64,000 nt of DNA from Flavobacterium marginilacus (GTDB taxonomy: Bacteria > Bacteroidota > Bacteroidia > Flavobacteriales > Flavobacteriaceae), in NCBI RefSeq assembly GCF_026870155.1, contig NZ_CP113975.1, positions 1,488,001 to 1,552,000 of the forward strand, in the 5' to 3' direction. A program made the translations under genes and the position numbers. Positions within the stretch are counted from its first letter, which is position 1; each line of letters starts with the position of its first letter. The notes beneath the pieces were generated by a model. That model made no database searches. It saw nothing but the letters and a program-made list of their open reading frames with translations, and was not told where the DNA came from. Shown here one piece after another: positions 51,570 through 59,891 of the stretch.

Positions 51570-52136
51570 CTATATTTTCTTAACATACTGTGTGATAATC
51601 ACAATCTGCTGTCCATCTACTTTTCCTTCAATGTATTCTGCATTTTCGTGGTCCAGGCGAATGTTTCGTACCGAAGTTCCTTGTTTGGCCACCATGCTAG
51701 ATCCTTTTACTTTTAAGTCTTTAATTAATACTACCGAATCTCCGTGGGCTAAAACTACACCGTTCACATCGCGGTGAATTATTTTATTTTCGTCATCTTC
51801 GCCTTCTCCTGTGGCTTGTGCCCATGCCAGTGTATCTTCATCCAGATACATTTGTTCCAGTAAATCTTGATTACGCAAACGGCTTAACATTCTCCAGGCA
51901 ACCACTTGCACTGGAATATGTTCATTCCACATACTGTCATTTAAACATCTCCAATGGTTTAAATCTTCATGACCAGGATTCTCTATTTGATCAATACAAG
52001 TAGAGCAGGCATAAATGCTTTCGTCTAAACCTCCTTTTTGAGTTGGTAATACTTGGTATTCTTTTAGGTTTTCGGTGGCAGCGCATAATTCACATTGTGA
52101 ACCGCTGCGTTTATTTAATTCTCTTTCGAAGCTCAT
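51570..52136 (-). CDS. PhnA/YjdM-like zinc-ribbon protein
   Basis: A 188-residue protein. The N-terminus has a zinc ribbon (QCELCAATENL and YACSTCIDQI). The C-terminal about 70 residues are the PhnA domain (RDVNGVVLAHGDSVVLIKDL, then SVRNIRLDHENAEYIEGKVDG). Despite the name PhnA, no phosphonate genes adjoin and the role of this family is not settled. The middle region (about 50-110) is specific to the longer Bacteroidota form. The stop lies next to the heptad repeat. Confidence 0.85.
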   Translation of the reverse strand: MSFERELNKRSGSQCELCAATENLKEYQVLPTQKGGLDESIYACSTCIDQIENPGHEDLNHWRCLNDSMWNEHIPVQVVAWRMLSRLRNQDLLEQMYLDEDTLAWAQATGEGEDDENKIIHRDVNGVVLAHGDSVVLIKDLKVKGSSMVAKQGTSVRNIRLDHENAEYIEGKVDGQQIVIITQYVKKI

Positions 52137-52256
52137 TATAAAGTGTGTGTTTTTTAGACTGCAAAAATACAGTTAATTGAAAGGTTTTGCAAGTTTATGA
52201 AGATCTAACAGGTTTTAAAAGCTGTTAGGTCTAAAAAAAATCTCTAGATTCTTTTG

Positions 52257-52721
52257 TTACTTATGTAATTTCACCCTCACCGCTTCCGGAACCAGCATTT
52301 CATATTCACCGTGATTTCGGATAACGTCTCTCACGATACTGGAACTGATATAAGAAGTTCGGGCTGCGGTTAATAAAAAGACAGTTTCTATTTTGGACAA
52401 TCGTCTGTTCGTGTGAGCGATGGCTTTTTCAAATTCGAAATCGGCGGGATTGCGGAGTCCTCGCAGTATAAAATCGGCTTTAATTTTTTGGCATAAATCG
52501 ATGGTCAGTCCTTCATAAGTGATAACCTTGACTTTAGGCTCGTTTTTGAATGTTTCTTCGATGAAACGTTTTCTTTCCTCGAGTGAGAACATGTATTTTT
52601 TTTCGGCATTGACACCAATGGCAATAACGATTTCATCAAATAATGAAATCCCTCTGTTGATGATATCTTCGTGTCCTAAGGTAATTGGATCAAATGATCC
52701 TGGGAATATGGCTTTTTTCAT
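52257..52721 (-). CDS. coaD: Phosphopantetheine adenylyltransferase
   Basis: A 154-residue nucleotidyltransferase making dephospho-CoA from phosphopantetheine and ATP. The motifs are FPGSFDPITLGHEDI with the TxGH-type motif near the start, ILRGLRNPADFEFE in the middle, and YISSSIVRDVIRN near the end. Length and layout are standard. It lies on the same strand as ddl, separated by a TMEM175-like gene and a DUF433/PIN pair. Confidence 0.96.
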   Translation of the reverse strand: MKKAIFPGSFDPITLGHEDIINRGISLFDEIVIAIGVNAEKKYMFSLEERKRFIEETFKNEPKVKVITYEGLTIDLCQKIKADFILRGLRNPADFEFEKAIAHTNRRLSKIETVFLLTAARTSYISSSIVRDVIRNHGEYEMLVPEAVRVKLHK

Positions 52722-52803
52722 TTCAGTTTATATTTTTTTATCGGAATATGGTATCGCCACGCTCTAATTTCTATTTATGATTTAGAAAGCCAGCGATTTC
52801 ATT

Positions 52804-53382
52804 TTAGATTTTGTTGATTTGATTTTCAATTCTTTTGTCTGGAATAATCCATATTAATGCCACAAAAATATAAAGGATTCCTGAAATAAGAGGAGATACA
52901 AAAGCTAAAGGAATTGCTGAAATATAACAGGCCATAGATAGTTTTCCTTTATTGTCTTTATTTACAGCATGGTGTAAAACAGATTCTTTTCCTTCGAGTT
53001 TTATAATTTTGTTTTGAAGTGTAATATATGAAATAGCGCACATCAATAATATGAAACCATAGCAGGCAACAGGAATTGTTGCAAATGATTGTCCTCCCAT
53101 CCAGCTTGTCGCAAAAGGAATCAAAGACAGCCAAAACAACAACATAGTATTGTACCATAGCACCGAACCATCTATTTTTTTGACAACCTGAAACATGTGA
53201 TGGTGGTTATTCCAATAAATTCCAACATAAATAAAACTCAATACATAACTCAGACAAACAGGAATCAAGGGAAGCAGACTCTCAAAGGTAGAATGTTCCG
53301 GAGCTCTGATTTCTAATACCATAATCGTTATAATTATGGCTAAAACGCCATCGCTAAAGGCTTCGATTCTGTTTTTGTTCAT
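52804..53382 (-). CDS. TMEM175/DUF1211 family membrane protein
   Basis: A 192-residue membrane protein of about six helices. It begins MNKNRIEAFSDGVLAIIITI, with the FSDGVxAI signature of the TMEM175 family (potassium channel-like), and WNNHHHMF in a loop. Bacterial members form potassium-permeable channels as tetramers. No regulatory domain is seen. The assignment rests on the N-terminal signature and the topology. Confidence 0.86.
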   Translation of the reverse strand: MNKNRIEAFSDGVLAIIITIMVLEIRAPEHSTFESLLPLIPVCLSYVLSFIYVGIYWNNHHHMFQVVKKIDGSVLWYNTMLLFWLSLIPFATSWMGGQSFATIPVACYGFILLMCAISYITLQNKIIKLEGKESVLHHAVNKDNKGKLSMACYISAIPLAFVSPLISGILYIFVALIWIIPDKRIENQINKI

Positions 53383-53441
53383 TTTTTTATTTGGAGATTG
53401 TTATACTTTAAGCTATTAAGATTCTAAGATTTTTCGAATGA

Positions 53442-53783
53442 TTATTTAATTTCTAAACATGACACTTCAGAATATTCAGATGAATTAATAAAATCTTTTA
53501 TGATTGAGTTTTTAGAATTTATTATATCTGCCAGAAAATCTGTTTTTGTATTGCCAAAGCGGAGCCAAATTATTTTTGGAGGGTGCCCTTTTAAATTTGA
53601 AATATCAAAAAAATCGGCATCAAATGTGACTATATTAAAATTATTTTGTTTTGCATACTGCCAAATTTCAAGATCTGAAAAATTTTCAATTCCTAGTTGT
53701 CTAACCTGTTTAGCTGTTGGAAAATTTGAAGCTATTTTGGAGACAATCCTGAAAGAAATATTTTGGTCAAATAATAAATTCAC
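53442..53783 (-). CDS. PIN-like (DUF5615) protein, probable toxin
   Basis: A 113-residue protein of the Mut7-C/PIN-like type: it opens MNLLFDQNISFRIV with an acidic residue after the first strand, then IVTFDADFFDIS with a DxD-like acid pair, and IIWLRFGNT near the middle. These acids could bind Mg2+ in a nuclease site. It overlaps the DUF433 gene by 4 bases, a common toxin-antitoxin-like pairing (VapC45/VapB45 type). Activity is inferred. Confidence 0.75.
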   Translation of the reverse strand: MNLLFDQNISFRIVSKIASNFPTAKQVRQLGIENFSDLEIWQYAKQNNFNIVTFDADFFDISNLKGHPPKIIWLRFGNTKTDFLADIINSKNSIIKDFINSSEYSEVSCLEIK

Positions 53784-54004
53784 GATGCGATTTGAATTTT
53801 ATGTTCTCTATCTGCAGCATAAGCAAGACAAGCTTTAATTTGTTCAGCTTTAAGTTCAGGGTAATCTTCAATAATTTCGTTTATTGTCATACCATTTGCC
53901 AGCCAGTTTAAAACATCAAATACCGTTATTCGGGTTCCTATTATTGTAGGTTTTCCAAAACGGACTTCAGAATTTATTGTTATATGTTGTTTGTAATCAA
54001 CCAT
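53780..54004 (-). CDS. DUF433 protein, probable antitoxin
   Basis: A 74-residue protein of the DUF433 family. The core GKPTIIGTRITVFDVLNWLA, then GMTINEIIEDYPELKAEQI, is the signature of the winged-helix DUF433 domain. Its stop codon overlaps the start of the PIN-like gene, indicating coupling. In known systems the DUF433 protein neutralises the PIN-like partner. The gene pair interrupts the stretch between coaD and ddl. Confidence 0.82.
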   Translation of the reverse strand: MVDYKQHITINSEVRFGKPTIIGTRITVFDVLNWLANGMTINEIIEDYPELKAEQIKACLAYAADREHKIQIAS

Positions 54005-54107
54005 TTTTTAGTTTCTAAGTTACTAAGATACTAAGGTTTTTTTAAAAGACGCTACGTTTCTAAGTTATATTGATTGCTTAGAAACTAGCATCTCATAAAC
54101 TCAGTAT

Positions 54108-55079
54108 TTAATTAAGTGCTAGCTCAATAGCGTTGGTAAACAAATCTGTTAATGAAATTCCGGCAGCTTTGGCTTGTTGCGGAATTAAGCTTTCGGTTGT
54201 AAGACCTGGAATTGTATTCATTTCCAGCATGTGTGGTTCGCCGTCTACAAAGATAAATTCGCTTCTGGAGAAACCTTTCATTTTTAATACTTCGTAGGCG
54301 CGTTTTGCTGCTTCGCTAACTTTTTGAGTCATTTCATCGGAGATTCTGGCAGGAGTTATTTCCTGAGATTTCCCTTGGTATTTGGCTTCGTAATCGAAGA
54401 AATCATTTTCTGAAACAATCTCGGTAATCGGCAGAACAATTATTTCTCCCTGATAGTTGATAACTCCGACAGAAACTTCGGTTCCGTCAAGGAAACTTTC
54501 GATGATGATTTCGTTATCTTCTTTATACGCAACTTCGATTGCGATTGGCAGTTCGGCTTCGGTTTTTACTTTGGAAATCCCGAAACTTGAACCCGATTTA
54601 TTTGGTTTTACAAAACATGGCAGACCAACTGTTTTTACAATTTCGGCAGTATTGATGCTGTCGCCTTTGTTTAAATAGTAGGAAGTGGCAGTTTTGATTC
54701 CGTACGGTTTCAAAACAGAAAGCATGTCTCGTTTATTGAACGTTAATGCCGCTTGATAGTAGTCACAAGATGATTGAGGAAGATCTATTAATTCGAAATA
54801 AGCCTGCATCAGTCCGTCTTCGCCTGGTGTGCCGTGAATGGCATTAAAAACACAGTCGAAAGTAATTTTGGTTCCGTTTACAGTAGTTGAAAAATCGTTT
54901 TTGTCTATTGGAAATTCATTGTCTTTGTCATCAACATATACCCATTTTTTTTTGAAAATGTGGATTCTGAATCCGTTATATTTTGTTTTGTCTAAGAATT
55001 GGTAAACTACGTTTCCGCTAATGAGTGAGATCTTGTATTCGCTTGAATAGCCGCCCATGATGATGGCAATGTTTTTCAT
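54108..55079 (-). CDS. ddl: D-alanine--D-alanine ligase
   Basis: ATP-grasp enzyme (323 residues) that makes the D-Ala-D-Ala dipeptide for peptidoglycan. The start is MKNIAIIMGGYSSEYKISLI. It has the motifs FNAIHGTPGEDGLMQ, CFVKPNKSGSSFGISKV with the ATP-binding lysine, and HMLEMNTIPGLTTESL near the end with the Mg2+-binding Glu and Asn. It is divergent from the PASTA-rluD pair across 289 bases that contain a structured repeat. Confidence 0.96.
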   Translation of the reverse strand: MKNIAIIMGGYSSEYKISLISGNVVYQFLDKTKYNGFRIHIFKKKWVYVDDKDNEFPIDKNDFSTTVNGTKITFDCVFNAIHGTPGEDGLMQAYFELIDLPQSSCDYYQAALTFNKRDMLSVLKPYGIKTATSYYLNKGDSINTAEIVKTVGLPCFVKPNKSGSSFGISKVKTEAELPIAIEVAYKEDNEIIIESFLDGTEVSVGVINYQGEIIVLPITEIVSENDFFDYEAKYQGKSQEITPARISDEMTQKVSEAAKRAYEVLKMKGFSRSEFIFVDGEPHMLEMNTIPGLTTESLIPQQAKAAGISLTDLFTNAIELALN

Positions 55080-55185
55080 GTTTAATTGTTTTTTACTGCA
55101 GATTATACGAATTACAACAGTTTTATTGAAAGTGTAAATGTAATGCTGTGATTTTGATTTTTAAATTATAATGCTGTTTTGGAAA

Positions 55186-55275
55186 CAAATCCCTAGCCCC
55201 GATAGTAGTGGAAATCCTTGTGAGCCGGGGTTCGGCTCGCAAGATTGCAACGGATAGCGGGAAATAGCTCCTCCA
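55186..55275. repeat. Structured intergenic repeat, possibly Flavo-1-like RNA
   Basis: The element opens AAATCCCTAGCCCCGATAGT, has a central hairpin CTTGTGAGCC-GGGGTTC-GGCTCGCAAG (55217-55243, with G-U pairs), and closes with CGGATAGCGGGAAATAGCTC. It shares GAT(A/G)G(T/C)AGTGGA and AGCGGGAA words with the element at 17.2 kb. I recall this pattern as frequent between Flavobacterium genes and similar to the Flavo-1 RNA motif. The function is unknown. Confidence 0.6.
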
Positions 55276-55342
55276 AAAAATGATGATTGGAAGACCAAGA
55301 CTATTAAACAAAATTATCATTTTTTTTGAAACGAAATAGCTT

Positions 55343-55350
55343 TATCTTTG
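55343..55350 (+). promoter_or_regulatory. -7 box of the PASTA-rluD pair
   Basis: TATCTTTG matches TAnnTTTG exactly, 18 bases before the ATG at 55369. No TTG at good -33 spacing was seen. Confidence 0.5.
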
Positions 55351-55368
55351 CGGGAAACAAAAATATTT

Positions 55369-55995
55369 ATGAGCTTAAAAAAATATCTTACGAGCCGCGT
55401 TTTTTTTGGACAAGTGGCAATTGCATTTGCGATTATTGCAGTTTTAGCCTATTTATTTATGCATTGGCTGACTTTTACAACAGATCACGGGCATGAAATT
55501 GCTGTTCCTGATTTGAGAAAATTAACAGAGGAACAAGTGGAAGAGAAACTGGACGAACTGGATTTGGATTACGAGCTGCTGGATAGTGTTGATTTTAGAG
55601 GCGATTATCCAAAATATAGTGTTGTAGAGCAGGATCCAATGCCTGGTACAAAAGTAAAAGTAGGCAGAAAAGTATATATTAAAATTAATTCTTCTGGGTT
55701 TTCATCTGTGAGAATCCCGGATTTAATAGAGAAGACATATCGTGAAGCGGTACCTACATTAAAAGCTCTTGGACTGGAAGCAGGAACAATTACGTATGTT
55801 CCTAACCTTGGAAAAGACATGGTTCTTGAAATGCGTTATAAAGGCAGAAACCTGAAAGTAGGGGACAGAGTATTGAAAGCCTCTAAAATTGATTTGGTTT
55901 TGGGAGACGGAAAAGAAAGTTATCAGGAAGAAGAACCAGTGGACAGCACAGCTGTTCCCGCAACAGATACAGCAACACCAGCGAATGAACAATAA
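55369..55995 (+). CDS. PASTA domain membrane protein
   Basis: A 208-residue protein with one N-terminal membrane helix (QVAIAFAIIAVLAYLFMHWL), then two or three PASTA units outside the membrane (VPDLRKLTEEQVEEKLDELD, IPDLIEKTYREAVPTLKALG). PASTA domains bind peptidoglycan fragments. No kinase or transpeptidase domain is attached. The tail is Glu/Pro/Thr-rich. The start is at ATG 55369, after the -7 box; an in-frame TTG at 55348 overlaps the box. It overlaps rluD by 11 bases and faces ddl. Confidence 0.86.
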   Translation: MSLKKYLTSRVFFGQVAIAFAIIAVLAYLFMHWLTFTTDHGHEIAVPDLRKLTEEQVEEKLDELDLDYELLDSVDFRGDYPKYSVVEQDPMPGTKVKVGRKVYIKINSSGFSSVRIPDLIEKTYREAVPTLKALGLEAGTITYVPNLGKDMVLEMRYKGRNLKVGDRVLKASKIDLVLGDGKESYQEEEPVDSTAVPATDTATPANEQ

Positions 55996-57028
55996 TAATG
56001 AACCAATAGAGGATTTAGACGAAGAATTATTTGAGCATTACAGGTTTGAGGTGCCGAAAGGGCAGGCCATTCTGCGAATTGACAAATACCTGATGAGTCT
56101 GATTCCGAATGCCACTAGAAATAAAATTCAGAACGCGGCTACTGACGGAAATATTTTTGTAAATGATCTGACTGTAAAGTCGAATTACAAAGTGAAACCT
56201 TTTGATGTGATTCAGATAATGCTTTCGCACCCGCCGTTTGAAAACAGGGTGGATCCAGAGGATATTCCACTGGATATCGTTTATGAGGATGATGCACTTT
56301 TGTTAATCAATAAACCGCCGGGATTGGTGGTTCATCCTGGTCATGGGAATTATACCGGAACTCTGGTAAATGCATTGGCGTTTCATTTTGAGAATCTGCC
56401 AATGAACAGCAGTGAGCGTCCGGGATTGGTTCATCGAATTGACAAGGATACTTCGGGATTATTGGTTGTTGCCAAAACCGAAGCAGCAATGACGCATCTT
56501 GCTAAACAATTTGAAGCTAAAACATCCGAAAGAGAGTATATTGCGCTTGTTTGGGGAAATGTTGCTCAAGAAGCTGGAACTATCGAAGGAAACTTAGCAC
56601 GTCATTTAAAGGATCGTATGCAGATGGCAGTTTTTGCTGATCCCGAAATTGGTAAACCGGCCATTACACATTATAAAGTTTTGGAACGTTTTGGGTATGT
56701 AACCTTAATTTCCTGTAAATTAGAAACAGGAAGAACGCACCAAATCCGTGCGCACATGAAACATATCGGGCATCCGCTTTTTAATGATGAGCGTTATGGT
56801 GGTCATTTGATTTTAAAAGGAACTACATTTACAAAATACAAACAGTTTATCGAGAATTGTTTCAAAGCTTTGCCGCGTCAGGCACTGCATGCAAAAACAC
56901 TTGGTTTTGTTCATCCAAACACAGGTGAAATGATGCGTTTTGATACCGAATTGCCTCAGGATTTTCAGGATTGTATTGAGAAATGGAGAGGATATTCTAA
57001 GTCACATCATGTGGATGACGAGGAGTAA
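55985..57028 (+). CDS. rluD: 23S rRNA pseudouridine synthase, RluD type
   Basis: A 347-residue RluA/RluD-family enzyme. An N-terminal S4 domain (about residues 25-85, RIDKYLMSLIPNATRNKIQN) is followed by the catalytic domain with VHRIDKDTSGLLVVAKT, which contains the essential Asp, then GRTHQIRAHM and HAKTLGFVHP. It would modify helix 69 uridines. The start at 55985 overlaps the PASTA stop by 11 bases; a longer in-frame reading has no S4-like sequence and lies inside the PASTA gene. Confidence 0.92.
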   Translation: MNNNNEPIEDLDEELFEHYRFEVPKGQAILRIDKYLMSLIPNATRNKIQNAATDGNIFVNDLTVKSNYKVKPFDVIQIMLSHPPFENRVDPEDIPLDIVYEDDALLLINKPPGLVVHPGHGNYTGTLVNALAFHFENLPMNSSERPGLVHRIDKDTSGLLVVAKTEAAMTHLAKQFEAKTSEREYIALVWGNVAQEAGTIEGNLARHLKDRMQMAVFADPEIGKPAITHYKVLERFGYVTLISCKLETGRTHQIRAHMKHIGHPLFNDERYGGHLILKGTTFTKYKQFIENCFKALPRQALHAKTLGFVHPNTGEMMRFDTELPQDFQDCIEKWRGYSKSHHVDDEE

Positions 57029-57114
57029 TTTCTTTGTTATTTAGTACTTAGTTATGAGTCCCTAGTCCTTAGAGGAAAGTATTCTTTAGAATTACTAAGC
57101 AAATAGAAAAAATA

Positions 57115-57158
57115 AAAAGAGAAGCTTGAATTTATAAACTCAAAGTTTCTCTTTTTTT
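57115..57158. terminator. Terminator between rluD and the SPFH gene
   Basis: AAAAAGAGAAGCTT and AAGTTTCTCTTTTT form an imperfect stem around 57115-57156 with a T run. It lies between convergent genes. Confidence 0.6.
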
Positions 57159-57203
57159 ATGCCCCTGTCCTAATTACTAAGGACAAGGACTAATCTCTAA
57201 CAG

Positions 57204-58184
57204 TTATTCTCCCGCTGGATTTGAAGTATCTGAAGGATTAAAATCAGTTGACGTATGATCAATTTTTTTTACGCGTTTTGGCTGTTTTTTCATTTCTTCT
57301 CCAATCAAGTTTGAGGCTGTAAAACTTGTTACCATGCTATTCAGCATATCACTTGCTGCCTGCGGTGAATTTGGAAGCAGAATTAAATTAGAATTCGTAT
57401 CAGCACCAATCGCCTGCAGTGTGTCATAATGCTGTGTAATCACGATTAGAGCTGATGCTTCCTGCGAATTAATTCCAACTTCGTTCAATACTTCAACACT
57501 TTCTACCAGACCGCGTGCAATTTCTCTTCTTTGATCGGCAATACCCTGACCCTGCAGTTTTTTACTTTCGGCTTCGGCTTTTGCTTTTGCAACAATTCTG
57601 ATTCTCTGAGCTTCCGATTCGAACATAGCAGCTGTTTTTTCTCTTTCGGCAGCATTAATTCGGTTCATCGCATTTTTTACCTGAATATCCGGATCAATAT
57701 CGGTAACCAAAGTATTGATGATATCATACCCATAAGCCATCATCGCTTCATTTAATTCTCTTTTTACAGCAATTGCAATATCATCTTTTCTTGCAAAAAC
57801 ATCATCCAGAATAAGTTTCGGAACCTCGGCACGCACTACGTCAAAAACGTAAGCCGTAATCTGGTCATGCGGATATTCCAACTTGTAGAATGCTTCATAA
57901 GCGTGTTCCGGAATGACTTTAAACTGTACCGAAATTTTCATTTTCACAAACACATTGTCTTTAGTCTGTGTTTCAATAATTACATCCAGCTGCTGGATTC
58001 TAAAGTTTACACGCCCAGCAATTCTGTCAATAATCGGCACTTTAAGCTGTAAACCTGAGTTGCGGATACTCAAGAACTTACCAAAACGTTCTACAACAAC
58101 CGCAGTCTGCTGTTTAACTGTAAAAAAGGAAGAAAAAAGAATAATCAGCCCGAAGACTAAAATGGCAATCATAAATGGACCCAT
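57204..58184 (-). CDS. SPFH/Band 7 (stomatin-like) membrane protein
   Basis: A 326-residue protein with one N-terminal membrane helix (FMIAILVFGLIILFSSFF), then the SPFH domain (TVKQQTAVVVERFGKFLSIR, LDVIIETQTKDNVFVKMKIS), and a helical, Ala/Glu-rich region (AAEREKTAAMFESEAQRIRI) with coiled-coil character. The end is Lys-rich and polar. Such proteins form membrane rings or microdomains. No NfeD partner gene is adjacent. The exact role is not known. Confidence 0.88.
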   Translation of the reverse strand: MGPFMIAILVFGLIILFSSFFTVKQQTAVVVERFGKFLSIRNSGLQLKVPIIDRIAGRVNFRIQQLDVIIETQTKDNVFVKMKISVQFKVIPEHAYEAFYKLEYPHDQITAYVFDVVRAEVPKLILDDVFARKDDIAIAVKRELNEAMMAYGYDIINTLVTDIDPDIQVKNAMNRINAAEREKTAAMFESEAQRIRIVAKAKAEAESKKLQGQGIADQRREIARGLVESVEVLNEVGINSQEASALIVITQHYDTLQAIGADTNSNLILLPNSPQAASDMLNSMVTSFTASNLIGEEMKKQPKRVKKIDHTSTDFNPSDTSNPAGE

Positions 58185-58326
58185 GAGTTTTTTAGATTTA
58201 AAGTTAAAATTATTATACGTGATGGCAGTATAAAAGTTACAAACTTTATAAAATCATTCTTACTTCATGGAGTAGTATTTTTCTATTTTGTTGCCGAATT
58301 AACTAACTTTTACAATTCCGACGGAA

Positions 58327-58394
58327 GAGGAATCTCCGTTAAAAGCTCCACAAAGATTGGGTTTTGATTGCAGAATTATTTGCGGAGATTCCTC
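58327..58394. repeat. Inverted repeat with the GGAGATTCCTC word
   Basis: GAGGAATCTCCG (58327-58338) is perfectly complementary to CGGAGATTCCTC (58383-58394). The right arm, with TGCGGAGATTCCT, also occurs at 17231-17243. It lies in the 352-base gap upstream of the SPFH gene. Confidence 0.7.
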
Positions 58395-58421
58395 GTTCCT
58401 ACCAATGACGTTTTTTTAATC

Positions 58422-58515
58422 AACACGAATTACACTAATTTTCACAAATTTAAACGGTCAGAGTTTGTGTAATTATTTCACAAACGAATTTGTGTAAATT
58501 CGTGTAATTCGTGTT
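58422..58515. repeat. Large imperfect inverted repeat, AACACGAATT family
   Basis: Two 29-base arms (58422-58450 and 58487-58515) match at 27 of 29 positions when one is reversed and complemented. The left arm begins AACACGAATTACAC. A partial relative lies at 47.76 kb. It lies near the stop of the ABC gene (58537). The rest of this gap shows nothing else that I can identify. Confidence 0.75.
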
Positions 58516-58536
58516 TATTTCTTTACATTATGTCAT

Positions 58537-59766
58537 TTAAGAAGCAAAAGCTTTTATAATTCCTTTAGATCCTGTTAAACCTGTCTGCAGTTCCAAAACT
58601 GAATTAGGTGCAAGATTAGGCTCCATTCTATGCGAAACAAACAGAATCGTTATATTCGTTTCTTTTTTAATCGTATTGATAAGCTGAATTACTAATGCCA
58701 CATTATGGTCGTCCAATCCTTCCAGCGGTTCGTCTAGAATTAATAACGGCGGATGTTTGAGAACTGCTCGGGTAATCAGCGCCAGCCTTTGCTGGCCAAT
58801 GGAAAGCCTGTTGAAGATTTTCTTTTTCAGTGGCGTCATTTCGATTACATCAAGCCATTGAGCAACAATTTTTCGCTGTAAGGTTGTCGGCTGTCTGTAC
58901 AATCCGATAGAATCAAAAAAACCGGAAAGAATCATTTCTTCCAAAGTTGTATTTCTGTTAAATAAATCGGTCATCGATGTTGAGAAAGACCCGATTTTCT
59001 TTTTGATTTCCCAAATGCTTTCACCGCTTCCTTTTTTTCTTCCAAAAAGTTCTATGTCCTGACCGTAGCCTTTGGTGTTTTCCCCTGTGATGAGCGATAG
59101 GAGAGTGCTTTTTCCAGAACCGTTCGGACCAATTAACTGCCAGAATTCCCCTTGTTTAATAGTCCACGACAGCGAATCGATAATAGGTCTTTCGTCATAG
59201 GAAACAGAAACGGAATTCATTTTTATTAGAATACCATCCTTAAAAATCTCTTTGTGAATAGGTATTTTATATTCATTATTTTCAAGGTAATGATCTTCAA
59301 TTGTATTGATGTCTTTCAGTTCAAATGAATTGTCATTTATCTGCGCTTTATTGACAATAAAAGGAAGCAGATCAATAGTTCTGTTCACTAACTGAATGAT
59401 ACCAACCGAATGTGAGATGGATTCAATCTCAGCTGATAATTCGATTCGCGAAGCAATATCTAAATGATCCATAGGATTATCTAGAATAATATAATCTGGG
59501 TTTTGTCTGAGGCAGTATTTTATAAATTCTTTTTTTCGTTCACCTGATGAAAATGTGCGCAGGTTTCGGTGTGCGTCGGCTGTGGCTTCAATGGAATCGT
59601 GTATGTATTCTTCCTCAATTAATTTCTGAATTGCAATATCAGAAAATAGAATTCCTTTCTGGTTGTTAAAAACCGATAATTTCCCTTCTATTCTGCTTGA
59701 TAATAAAGTGTCTATAAAGCTTTTTTTGTCAACCTGATTGGTTAAAAGGATGTCCCAATGTTTCAT
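58537..59766 (-). CDS. ModF-like tandem ABC ATPase
   Basis: A 409-residue protein with two ABC-type halves and no membrane segment. The C-terminal half is complete: Walker A GPNGSGKST, signature LSIGQQRLAL and Walker B LLILDEPLEGLD. The N-terminal half keeps a signature (FSSGERKK) and Walker B (YIILDNPMDHLD), but I see no Walker A, so it may be inactive. The start at 59766 (MKHWDILL) was preferred to a reading 12 codons longer. ModF proteins of this form lack a dedicated permease. The function is unknown. Confidence 0.85.
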   Translation of the reverse strand: MKHWDILLTNQVDKKSFIDTLLSSRIEGKLSVFNNQKGILFSDIAIQKLIEEEYIHDSIEATADAHRNLRTFSSGERKKEFIKYCLRQNPDYIILDNPMDHLDIASRIELSAEIESISHSVGIIQLVNRTIDLLPFIVNKAQINDNSFELKDINTIEDHYLENNEYKIPIHKEIFKDGILIKMNSVSVSYDERPIIDSLSWTIKQGEFWQLIGPNGSGKSTLLSLITGENTKGYGQDIELFGRKKGSGESIWEIKKKIGSFSTSMTDLFNRNTTLEEMILSGFFDSIGLYRQPTTLQRKIVAQWLDVIEMTPLKKKIFNRLSIGQQRLALITRAVLKHPPLLILDEPLEGLDDHNVALVIQLINTIKKETNITILFVSHRMEPNLAPNSVLELQTGLTGSKGIIKAFAS

Positions 59767-59845
59767 TTTATGTGTATTGAAGTAAAAAATCAAATTTGGC
59801 AAAATTAGCCATATAATTTAAATTTTGAAGAAGATTATTCAATAA

Positions 59846-59868
59846 AAAAAGCCTCAAAAATGAGGCTT
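59846..59868. terminator. Hairpin terminator between the DUF2167 and ABC genes
   Basis: AAAAAAAGCCTCA is followed by AAAA and TGAGGCTTT, forming a 9-bp stem with A and T runs. It follows the DUF2167 stop on the minus strand. Confidence 0.75.
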
Positions 59869-59891
59869 TGTATTGTTTTAAGAAAAGTATT

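Noticed and set aside
51514..51777. A plus-strand frame starting in the heptad repeat, suggesting a phase-variable gene
   Set aside because: Its product is a translation of AATCTGC copies and then antisense to the PhnA-like gene. No protein family is visible, so phase variation of coding sequence is not supported.
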